Assembly (NCBI GenBank): GCA_945787565.1
Contig: CALZIE010000002.1
Span: forward strand, 1-60,991
DNA length: 60,991 nt
DNA from: an uncultured Lachnospiraceae bacterium
GTDB lineage: Bacteria > Bacillota > Clostridia > Lachnospirales > Lachnospiraceae
Reading direction: 5' to 3'
Shown: one piece after another, positions 54,032 through 60,991 of the stretch
Layout: every line of letters starts with the position of its first letter
Position numbering within the stretch: position 1 is the first letter of the stretch
Position numbers and translations under genes: made by a program
Notes under the pieces: generated by a model
What the model saw: only the letters and a program-made list of their open reading frames with translations
Database searches by the model: none
Told to the model about the DNA's origin: nothing

Positions 54032-57000
54032 CTATAATGGCTTAAACAACTGCGTTGCTTGATAATCCATCTTTAAATAGCCTTCTAATAAAGCCGCAAG
54101 TGTTTCCCCATCTTCATTCATTCTTGCAGAAATAATCTCATTCAGACGTTCATATTTCTGCTTCTCTTCATTCTCTTCGTCAGCCTTTGCTGTGATTTCT
54201 TCCACATCGGTGACTTTGTCACCATCTTTTGTCTTCTCCGTAATATAGTAAGAAAACGTCTCTCCCTTAAACAGTACCAATTCCTTCACAAAGATTCCAT
54301 AACACATATTCTGCATCTCTTCGGTTGTATAGTCCTCTTCATCCTGTTCTGGATCGAAACTATAATGAAGAATAATGGTATTTTCCGGATTTGCCCGGTA
54401 TTCCACATACTGCTTATGCTCCATTTCCTTTGGAATCCTCATATGGGTGCGAAGTCCTTTGAAGAATGGCAGATAGATTCCTGCAATTTCAAAACGGCTT
54501 AAATGGTAATCAATGAAATTAATCTCACTGTCGGTCAGCTGGTTAAGTCTTGCATAATATTTAATCAATGCGAGAACACAGATTTCACTATTATCGCGGT
54601 TTAATTCCTTACGGATGATTTCAAACATCTCTGCCTCGATAATGCGGTTTCGTACTAAATACTTATAAGAACAGTAAGATAAATATGCACGAATCAGACG
54701 TTTATTGAATCCAGTGCGATAGTAGCTTAAAAATACTGCCGTTCCATCCCATACATAAGTTTCTGTAAACAGCATCTGTCCTAACAGACGTTCCTCTAAA
54801 TCTGTCGCTTCTATTTCCTTTTCACGAAGTTTCTGCCATAACGAGAGCATGTCTTTTGTGGATCCATTATAATACTTTCCTAAGAACTGATAAATTTCCT
54901 TATCCGCATGATGGTTCTGATACAAATAATAACTGATTCTAGATGCAAGCTCTTTTTCTCCATGATCGGAATGAATCAGATAATGACAAAGCTTAATCAG
55001 TCTGCTTACACTGATATCCTCATATCCATACTGCTTAATCTGCGCCACTGCTACATCAAATAGCTCACGTAACACCATAAACTCAATGAATTTCACGCGG
55101 TTCTTTTCCTCTACAAAACGCAGATCAATCATGGCCAGATAGTTCTTTAATATCGCACCTTCATAATTATCATAATAATAATAAATAAGCGTCTGTAAGA
55201 ATTCCTTCTTATAGATCTCATTTAAATCTGGTAAAGTCGCTACCTGTTTTCTAAGCTCTACGGAAATTTCATCATTCTTATCATAGTACTGTGCCATTTC
55301 AGACAAATGCAAAGCTAGACATGGATCATCCTTGCACTTGCGATAGCATTCTTCTAAGCGATCTGACACATCTAAAAGATGCTTCATTGTATACGGAATA
55401 GACACTGCATAACGGTTCTGACTTTCATCTAATAGATAAATTCCTACATTCTGTGTATAAATCTCTACAATTGCATGTCCGTCTATAACCGGTGTTATGA
55501 CTTCTTTTGTAAGCTCTTTGTGAACCACGCATACTGCCTTTACCTTTGATTGATCACAAGTAATCTGATATTTAAATGCTGCTCTTGGCAAATATGCAGC
55601 AACTTCTTCATCAATTTCCAAATCCTTGCATACATCCTGATAGATAACGGCCAGGTTCTCACTCATTGCAGATGCCTTTAACTGTGCAAGAGCGAATTCC
55701 TTCATTCTCTCCTTATATGCTTCATAAACCGATGGACGCTTCTCCTTCATCCGTATCACATCATAGAATAGATACTCTTTTAAGCGGTCCGGTAACTTTA
55801 GATTAAAGCTAAAATAAGCAAGCACTGCCGGATCGATTTCCTTACCCGCTGACTGATCTAAGGCATACATATAATATTCATGAAGCTCTGCAATTCTTAA
55901 TCCTGCCACAATGCCGGCTTCATACCATGGGAAGTATTTATACTCTGTTCTGTGACTGCGAATTAAGAAGCCACAGATTGCCTGAAGAGCTTCTTTAAGA
56001 TCATAGGTTTCATAGGCAAGCTTTAAGAGCTTAAATAATAAGATGGTGCAGTGTTTCTCCTTTAATGCCAGGTAAGTAAACTGCATTGCGATTTCCTTTG
56101 TCATCATCTGGTGACGGAATGCAAATAAAAGAATCTGCTGTTCAAAGCTTCCTAACTCTTTTAATAAGGACGGCATCTCGGCTAATACCTCTGCCGCTTC
56201 ATAATATAGAATCGGTGTATGGATCTTTGTACGATCAAACTGCTTTTTAATATCTTCAAATTTCTTTTCTGGATTGATGTCGTACTGCTTGTCTAAATAC
56301 AATAAAAGCCAGAATAAAAGCCAGTTCGTATCATCTTTCTTATAATATTCTCTAACGAGCTCACATACTGCTTCTTTATCCTTTGTCTCACGATCCACCA
56401 ACGTATCAAGATATCGTACAAAAGCATAATAAGACGCTGACTCTCTGATTAAAAGCTCTGGCTTCTCCATTCTTCTTGCTAACTCTTCTCGTACCACATC
56501 AAGCTTGTCTGTTACCTGATAGATATGTAACCGGTACAGCTGTAAGAATGTGCTCTCCTTATCTAATGTATCAATCTCAAGCAGCAACTGAAGCGCATCC
56601 TGCGCATACTGTCTGGAATCCTTTTTGTCAGTCCTGAAATCAAGATAATTCTGAATCAGTTCTCCTTCTAATTTTCCTTTGCGAATCTTCTTTTCTTCTT
56701 TTTCTGCCATCTCTTGTTTGCAGTCAATCGTAACCTCGATTACAATATCTTCGCTTACTGACTGTAATTTGATCTGGCCTTTACAAATACCTTGCTTTAC
56801 CTGGTCATTCTTCACTACAAACCCAAGCTCGTATTCATCCCCTTGGAAACTGTCTATCCATAAAATCTTACGATCCAGTTCAACAAATGGAATATCCGTG
56901 CTGATGCGCAGATCTCCATATCCCCATCCTTTTTTGATGATCTTAATCTTATCAATAAAGTTATACTGGCTCAGTTCATAAGACAGACTAAGGCGGTCTA

Positions 57001-57583
57001 CTTCATAATGGATTTTCTCCTTATAGCCAGTCGCTACTAAAAACTCTTCCATAGACTGACTTGTGGAACTGCTCCTAATCAAATCCTGATACAGCTTATA
57101 GTATTCCGGCTCATGGAATAACAGCATGTCCCCAAACTCTGGCGATTTAAAGATATTCTTTGCTTCTGACCAGTTGCATTTTGCTAAATTCGTGAATTCC
57201 TCACAATTTTCAATTTTCCCAAGTGTACTGTTACAAAAAGGCGCCGCCACTTCAATTACAATGGAAAGCGTCCTTTCTCCACAGTCTGTCACAATCTGTA
57301 TCTCTTCCTCTATTTTTTGTAATGCATGTAATCCCGCTGCATTCACCCTGTACACAATCTCGTTCTCTTTTCCAATAAACCGACTATTCTCAAATGTAAT
57401 GAGCCTGCTTGAAGAATACACAACCCCCTTCAGACGTGTATTCGTACTGTTCGTAATCGTAAAAGAGCCCTGATAGGTGTATCCCGCTACTACTGTTATC
57501 TCTAGTTTATCTTCTGACAGAATTATCGCTGGCATCTCATAAGAGAATCTGCCGTTTGCAAACTGTTCAATCTTCTCTTTCAC
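54032..57583 (-). CDS. 1183-residue repeat-rich protein, DUF5717-type
   Basis: N-terminal Ig-like beta domains (about 1-120, AIILSEDKLEITVVAGYTYQ and TNSTNTRLKG), then mostly helical repeats of solenoid type up to about 1070, ending in an acidic/Lys-rich tail. No signal peptide or TM segment, so cytoplasmic. I recall it as DUF5717 (name not verified). The GTG at 57583 (seventh codon) has GAGGTG 6 nt upstream; the ATG at 57601 has none. First gene of the four-gene operon. Confidence 0.75.
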   Translation of the reverse strand: MKEKIEQFANGRFSYEMPAIILSEDKLEITVVAGYTYQGSFTITNSTNTRLKGVVYSSSRLITFENSRFIGKENEIVYRVNAAGLHALQKIEEEIQIVTDCGERTLSIVIEVAAPFCNSTLGKIENCEEFTNLAKCNWSEAKNIFKSPEFGDMLLFHEPEYYKLYQDLIRSSSTSQSMEEFLVATGYKEKIHYEVDRLSLSYELSQYNFIDKIKIIKKGWGYGDLRISTDIPFVELDRKILWIDSFQGDEYELGFVVKNDQVKQGICKGQIKLQSVSEDIVIEVTIDCKQEMAEKEEKKIRKGKLEGELIQNYLDFRTDKKDSRQYAQDALQLLLEIDTLDKESTFLQLYRLHIYQVTDKLDVVREELARRMEKPELLIRESASYYAFVRYLDTLVDRETKDKEAVCELVREYYKKDDTNWLLFWLLLYLDKQYDINPEKKFEDIKKQFDRTKIHTPILYYEAAEVLAEMPSLLKELGSFEQQILLFAFRHQMMTKEIAMQFTYLALKEKHCTILLFKLLKLAYETYDLKEALQAICGFLIRSHRTEYKYFPWYEAGIVAGLRIAELHEYYMYALDQSAGKEIDPAVLAYFSFNLKLPDRLKEYLFYDVIRMKEKRPSVYEAYKERMKEFALAQLKASAMSENLAVIYQDVCKDLEIDEEVAAYLPRAAFKYQITCDQSKVKAVCVVHKELTKEVITPVIDGHAIVEIYTQNVGIYLLDESQNRYAVSIPYTMKHLLDVSDRLEECYRKCKDDPCLALHLSEMAQYYDKNDEISVELRKQVATLPDLNEIYKKEFLQTLIYYYYDNYEGAILKNYLAMIDLRFVEEKNRVKFIEFMVLRELFDVAVAQIKQYGYEDISVSRLIKLCHYLIHSDHGEKELASRISYYLYQNHHADKEIYQFLGKYYNGSTKDMLSLWQKLREKEIEATDLEERLLGQMLFTETYVWDGTAVFLSYYRTGFNKRLIRAYLSYCSYKYLVRNRIIEAEMFEIIRKELNRDNSEICVLALIKYYARLNQLTDSEINFIDYHLSRFEIAGIYLPFFKGLRTHMRIPKEMEHKQYVEYRANPENTIILHYSFDPEQDEEDYTTEEMQNMCYGIFVKELVLFKGETFSYYITEKTKDGDKVTDVEEITAKADEENEEKQKYERLNEIISARMNEDGETLAALLEGYLKMDYQATQLFKPL

Positions 57584-57710
57584 ACTTTTCACCTCAAGCA
57601 TCTCTAATTTAAACCGGACTTATATTACCGCTTCTTATAGGCTAAATTATATCACTTCGCCCCTGTGTTTTCAACACTAAGCCCCTTGTCTTAAAGGGGC
57701 CAAAGGCCGA

Positions 57711-57764
57711 AAAGAAGCTGTTGCAAAATACACTGGAATGGTGCATCCTGCAGCAGCTCTTCTC
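57711..57764 (-). terminator. Hairpin after the lipoprotein gene
   Basis: On minus: AGAAGAGCTGCTGCA pairs with TGCAaCAGCTTCT, loop of about 22 nt, followed by TTTTC. It lies between the stop at 57782 and the giant gene. A second short hairpin, GCCCCTT/AAGGGGC, is at 57681-57699. Confidence 0.7.
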
Positions 57765-57781
57765 ACTACCTTATATCACAG

Positions 57782-58444
57782 CTACTCGGCTATTCTAGTG
57801 AACTCACCGAGCTCATCATCATGAATGAATACTTCCTTGCCATCCATTGTCACATAAAACATCTTAACTAGCTGCTGTCTGTCATTTACATAGTCATATA
57901 CATTCAGACAATAGCACTCTTTTCCTTTTACCATTGTAGTCCATTCATCAACGATAATGGTGTATTGCCCTAACTCATTTGCAAGTCCCAATGTTTCCTT
58001 TGAAAATCTTGCCACAGCTGCCACTGCTTGTTCCTTTGTAAGTACTTCACCTTCTGGCGCAATTGTCTCTACTGGATCTTCTTCACTAAAATCCTCTTCA
58101 GGTGACGCCTCTGGCGTAACAGTCACTTCTGTCTGGTCATTCGCATCTTCTTGATTATTGGTATCTTCTTGCTGATCATCTACTGAATCACTTACTAATT
58201 CCTGTCCATCACTCTCTTCGTTTTCTGCTTCCTGATCCACTTCCGACGGTGATTCGCCTTCTGGCTCTATTACTTCTTCCTCTGCTGGAATCTGTGTGAT
58301 CACAGGTGTAGGCTCTGTAGTAACTGCCTCACTCTCTTTCTTACTGCATCCCGTCGCTGCTAACAGCATAACGGCAAGAAGCATAACTATTTTTTTATTC
58401 CACTTTATGTACTGTCCTTTCGTTCTTGTCCCACTCATTTTCAT
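57782..58444 (-). CDS. Acidic lipoprotein
   Basis: 220 residues. Signal peptide with lipobox LAATGC (Cys about 33); a long acidic Glu/Asp/Gln/Thr/Pro linker (about 37-130), then a compact domain (about 135-220) with ECYCLNVYDYVNDRQQLVKM, resembling PepSY-like or unassigned lipoprotein tails. Surface-exposed. ATG with AGGAGG 7 nt upstream. It is 180 bp upstream of the Hsp70-like operon, separated by a terminator. Confidence 0.75.
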   Translation of the reverse strand: MKMSGTRTKGQYIKWNKKIVMLLAVMLLAATGCSKKESEAVTTEPTPVITQIPAEEEVIEPEGESPSEVDQEAENEESDGQELVSDSVDDQQEDTNNQEDANDQTEVTVTPEASPEEDFSEEDPVETIAPEGEVLTKEQAVAAVARFSKETLGLANELGQYTIIVDEWTTMVKGKECYCLNVYDYVNDRQQLVKMFYVTMDGKEVFIHDDELGEFTRIAE

Positions 58445-58730
58445 TTGAATTCCTCCTTTGTTACGTAGCTTCCTAAAAGCAACAAAAAAACCTTTTATAT
58501 ACTATTTTACAACAAAATTCAATACTCTTATTATATACAGGAATCTCTGGAACCGCAACAGGATTTTCCGTCTTCCCGCCCCCCCTTCTTACGTTAGCAG
58601 CTCCTTTTTTTGTGCTCTCCTCGTTGCATGTCCCCTTTTAATGCCCTTTTACAATAGTGTTTATTAGCACTTATTTTATATTTTTTTCATGTATTTCTAG
58701 AATTTTTATTGTTTTTTCGCAATTTTCTAA

Positions 58731-58759
58731 TTGACTTCTCTCATTCATCATGACATAAT
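58731..58759 (+). promoter_or_regulatory. Plus-strand promoter of the candidate sRNA
   Basis: TTGACT (58731-58736), 17-bp spacer, CATAAT (58754-58759), facing away from both flanking minus-strand genes. Confidence 0.6.
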
Positions 58760-58765
58760 AGTCTT

Positions 58766-58929
58766 GTAAAAACAACCAGTGTTATTTCGTATAACTACCA
58801 ATACACTGAGATGGTTTATATCCCCCGGAGCTTAGATATGCAAGATGTTCCCCCAATTTTCCTTCATCTGCATATTTAACTCCTCCCTTACTTTAAGCGC
58901 AGATTTCCCCGAACCTGCGCTTTTTTTCT
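58766..58929 (+). ncRNA. Candidate small RNA with UCCCC motifs
   Basis: About 164 nt from the promoter to a strong terminator (AAGCGCAG, 12-nt loop, CTGCGCTT, T7 at 58895-58927). No ribosome binding site plus open frame is seen. It contains CCCCC at 58822-58826 and 58850-58854 and CCCC at 58907-58910 in the terminator loop; C-rich single strands in Firmicutes sRNAs (RsaE/RoxS type) pair with Shine-Dalgarno sites. A stem GTTAT/ATAAC lies near the 5' end. Orientation and ends are predicted. Confidence 0.55.
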
Positions 58930-58956
58930 TTCATAGAAATCGCTCTTATCTTTCAA

Positions 58957-59020
58957 ATAAAAAGAAAAACCAGGAATCTTCCTGCATCTGATGCTTAAAA
59001 GTTCCTAGCTTTTCTTTTTG
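58957..59020 (-). terminator. Terminator after the DUF4097-type gene
   Basis: On minus: AAAAGAAAAGCTAGGAA pairs with TTCCTGGTTTTTCTTTT, ending in T-rich sequence. It is 77 bp beyond the stop at 59097. The rest of 58445-58730 holds only AT-rich leader of the lipoprotein gene; nothing else is seen there. Confidence 0.7.
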
Positions 59021-59096
59021 CCTGTATTATTCACTTAGTCTGCTAAACATGTAACCAAAGTCCCTATTTGTTTACATGAACGGATCGTTCATGCTT

Positions 59097-60002
59097 TTAT
59101 TTAAAGTCCACATTTACTCTTCCGGAACCACCACCGATCTTAATGAAGTTTATAGCATCTGTATTCCTGTTATGATAATCATCCTCTTTCTCTCCATTAA
59201 TCCAGATTCCACCGCTTCCTGCCTCACAATCCAGTTCATAATCTGCGATATCGCCGTTAATATTAAATACTACATTTCCACTTCCAGTTTCTAATTCTGT
59301 ATCGCCTGTAAGCTCTCCATCAAAAGAAAATCTTCCAGATCCCATATCACAATTCAGATCATTGAACTTACAATCTTCCATTGTAACCGCACCTGATCCG
59401 CTTGTAATAGTAACGCGATCGGCCTTAACATTGGTAAATTCTGCCCCACCGGATCCGAAATCCCAAATAGAACGCCCCGATGTCACATCATTTACTGAAA
59501 ACTTTCCGGATCCATTCTCAATTGTTAACGTATCCGTATTCAGATACTGCAATTCAAATCTCCCGCTTCCATTGCTAAACTCTGCCTTTTTTGCTACAAA
59601 ATCTGCTGGAATTGTCACAACAATTTCTGCTTCCTTAGAGAAAGAAGATAAGAAACTAAAATTAAACATAAAATTCGATCCGTCTTCATCGCCTACATAT
59701 AATTTATTTCCGCGCATCTCTGCTACATAGTCTGAGTTAACATTCTTTGCAGCTACAGAAAATGTATCCCCAATCTGAACGGTAAGATGTCCCGAGTAAT
59801 TATGGATATCTAATTCCTCTACCCCTTCAAACTCCTTGGTAAAGCTGATAAGCTCTTCATCTACTGAATCACTGAATAAAACGATGCTGCCATCGGTAGC
59901 TACTCCTGTCAGCGCAGCTGCAATTCCGCCAAATATTGAAATGGAAAGAACGACTGCAAATGCCATAGCGCAATACTTAATGATTTTTTCAAATGTATTC
60001 AT
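59097..60002 (-). CDS. DUF4097-type beta-helix membrane protein
   Basis: 301 residues. N-terminal TM (about 12-34), an extracytoplasmic segment, then a repeated Ser-Gly-rich beta-helix of the DUF4097 kind with recurrent GSGxxx turns (NGSGRFELQ, NGSGKFSVND, FGSGGAEF, TSGSGAVTM, MGSGRFSFDG, AGSGGIWING). Probably a cell-envelope stress or adhesion-like protein; function unknown. ATG overlaps the stop of the LiaF-like gene (ATGA), so translation is coupled. Confidence 0.85.
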   Translation of the reverse strand: MNTFEKIIKYCAMAFAVVLSISIFGGIAAALTGVATDGSIVLFSDSVDEELISFTKEFEGVEELDIHNYSGHLTVQIGDTFSVAAKNVNSDYVAEMRGNKLYVGDEDGSNFMFNFSFLSSFSKEAEIVVTIPADFVAKKAEFSNGSGRFELQYLNTDTLTIENGSGKFSVNDVTSGRSIWDFGSGGAEFTNVKADRVTITSGSGAVTMEDCKFNDLNCDMGSGRFSFDGELTGDTELETGSGNVVFNINGDIADYELDCEAGSGGIWINGEKEDDYHNRNTDAINFIKIGGGSGRVNVDFK

Positions 60003-60670
60003 CTTATATCCACACCTCCGAACATACAGGTCGTATTAATATAAATCGTCCTTGCATCATCTGGAGCTTTCATCTTGACATGATTGGAGGTTCCTCCAAA
60101 AAGGGATGTAGATGACACCTTTACCCGGATTCCTTGTGGAACGAAGATATCAATTCCTCCGAATATTGCAGATGCATCAATTACGGCATCTTCCGGAATC
60201 TGTGCATCACGAAGATCAAGTCTGACGCTTCCAAAAATCGCATTTGCTTCTGTTCCCCTAAATACTTCTCCAGTATAATGCTGTGTCTTTCCTCCGAAGA
60301 TTGCATTCTGACCCGGTCCAAACTCTACATTTAGATGTACTTTCTGATTAGCTGTAAAAATACCTTTTAACATAATGTTAATTCCGATTAAGACAAGAAT
60401 GATTGGCACAAGAAGTTTTCGAATCACACTGCCATCGATAACCTCTCGTTGTGTTAATAATAACAGGATACCAATCACCAGACCAATTGTAGATCCATTT
60501 CCAAATCCATTCTTTATGATGCTGATCAAACATGGGATAATAATGAACATGGTCCACCAGCCTCTGAAAAATAAGGTGAAGTCCCATATACGAAAGGCGT
60601 TCCCCGCGATTCCGACTCCAAGTGCAATCCAAAACACTCCCCATAGTACATTAGAAACCTTATTGCGCAT
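59999..60670 (-). CDS. LiaF-like membrane protein (cell-wall-active antibiotic response)
   Basis: 223 residues. Four N-terminal TM helices (about 6-110, VLWGVFWIALGVGIAGNAF, IGLVIGILLLLT, LLVPIILVLIGINIM), then a soluble beta domain (about 135-223) with the LiaF/DUF2154-type repeats NAIFGGKTQ, NAIFGSVRLDLR, SAIFGGIDIFVPQG, CMFGGVDIR. In Bacillus LiaF restrains the LiaRS envelope-stress system; no LiaRS genes are seen here. The ATG at 60670 has GGAGG 7 nt upstream; the frame extends further without a site. Confidence 0.85.
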   Translation of the reverse strand: MRNKVSNVLWGVFWIALGVGIAGNAFRIWDFTLFFRGWWTMFIIIPCLISIIKNGFGNGSTIGLVIGILLLLTQREVIDGSVIRKLLVPIILVLIGINIMLKGIFTANQKVHLNVEFGPGQNAIFGGKTQHYTGEVFRGTEANAIFGSVRLDLRDAQIPEDAVIDASAIFGGIDIFVPQGIRVKVSSTSLFGGTSNHVKMKAPDDARTIYINTTCMFGGVDIR

Positions 60671-60792
60671 AGCATATCCTCCTTTACCCACAAAACACGA
60701 ATCCCTTTTTACATTTTCTGTCTCCATCTTACCTTCCTTCCCCCCAACTTTCAAGTTAGAATTACATTAGAAAACTTTAGGAAGAGGAGGTC

Positions 60793-60991
60793 GCGAGTGG
60801 TTACCCGGGAGGCGGGATGAGGGGAGGGATGTGGAGGTGTTCGGACGCAAGGTGTACAATTTTGTAAAAATCCTCGGCTATCGGACAGGAATGCACTGTC
60901 CGCTATCCAAGGATTTTTACAAAATTGTTCACCTTGAGCCGGACACCTTCCACATCCCTCCCCTCATCCCACCTCCCGGGCAACCACTCGC
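60793..60991 (-). repeat. Long hairpin element, copy E (reaches the window edge)
   Basis: At least 199 bp; the right end coincides with the window end and may extend beyond. Outer arms GCGAGTGGTT.CCCGGGAGG and partner, GGGATGAGGGGAGGGATGTGG and partner; inner arm CAATTTTGTAAAAATCC; apex (on minus) TAGCGGACAG, loop TGCATTC, CTGTCCGATAG. Shoulders GTCCGGCTCAAGGTGAACA and TTGCGTCCGAACA on minus. Upstream of the LiaF-like gene, 122 bp before its start. Confidence 0.88.

Noticed and set aside
2572..60991. CRISPR array or integron attC array as the explanation for the repeated modules
   Set aside because: Copies are thousands of bases apart with no spacers or cas genes, and there is no integrase or tandem cassette arrangement.

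Overview
The window reads as the chromosome of a spore-forming, strictly anaerobic, low-GC Clostridia member, most likely Lachnospiraceae. The grounds are a complete spoIIA operon and a spoVA operon, a class III (glycyl radical) ribonucleotide reductase, a germination-type subtilisin, AGGAGG-like ribosome binding sites, a T-box leader, and several small families I associate with Lachnospiraceae. No rRNA, tRNA, CRISPR array, transposase or phage gene was seen. Almost all genes lie on the minus strand.

Layout: 1-2150 nrdD with an NrdR-type promoter. 2.8-8.9 kb: hflX, a TPR lipoprotein, a membrane protein with a degenerate GGDEF domain, and a Csp-like S8 protease. 9.2-17.8 kb: fatty acid synthesis cluster acpP-fabD-fabG-fabF-accB-fabZ-accC-accD-accA, preceded by a sigma factor and a membrane protein; fabH, an enoyl-ACP reductase and fabT are not present. 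17.9-22 kb: DUF4015-type hydrolase, HD-GYP response regulator, histidine kinase. 22-27 kb: small regulators and housekeeping genes (XRE regulator, SEC-C protein, rarA, DUF4250, VanZ-like, YigZ). 27.2-30.1 kb: class A PBP. 30.2-35.6 kb: sporulation block (spoVAE, D, C, B, A; sigF, spoIIAB, spoIIAA). 35.7-40.9 kb: TPR/zinc-ribbon membrane protein, then valS with its T-box. 41.8-46 kb: metabolic genes and a gutted spore photoproduct lyase gene. 46.5-49.5 kb: small secreted protein, a lipase with a C-terminal helical domain resembling a reversed type VII effector, and a lipoprotein. 50.6-57.6 kb: a four-gene operon (membrane coiled-coil, TPR, Hsp70/actin-fold protein, 1183-residue protein) of unknown function. 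57.8-60.7 kb: lipoprotein, a candidate sRNA, and a LiaF-like/DUF4097 pair.

The strongest unexplained signal is a family of long hairpin elements: seven copies (A 2572-2829, F 22591-22678, B 40933-41134, C 41575-41784, D 46231-46465, G 50397-50489, E 60793-60991). Five are full size (about 200-260 bp). They share short sequence modules (a TAGCAGACAG / CTGTCTGATAG apex and GTCCGGCTCA / GCGTCCGAACA shoulders). The long arms between and outside the modules differ completely between copies while staying almost perfectly self-complementary within each copy. They sit at or near the 3' ends of genes. Copies B and C frame a 440-bp non-coding stretch with perfect palindromes and a 35-bp tandem repeat.

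Other leads: the uncharacterised Hsp70-like operon, the reversed lipase with its lipoprotein neighbour, an sRNA with repeated UCCCC motifs, a multi-stem structured region at 23.4 kb, and an in-frame core deletion in splB. All assignments come from reading the sequence; no database search was run.
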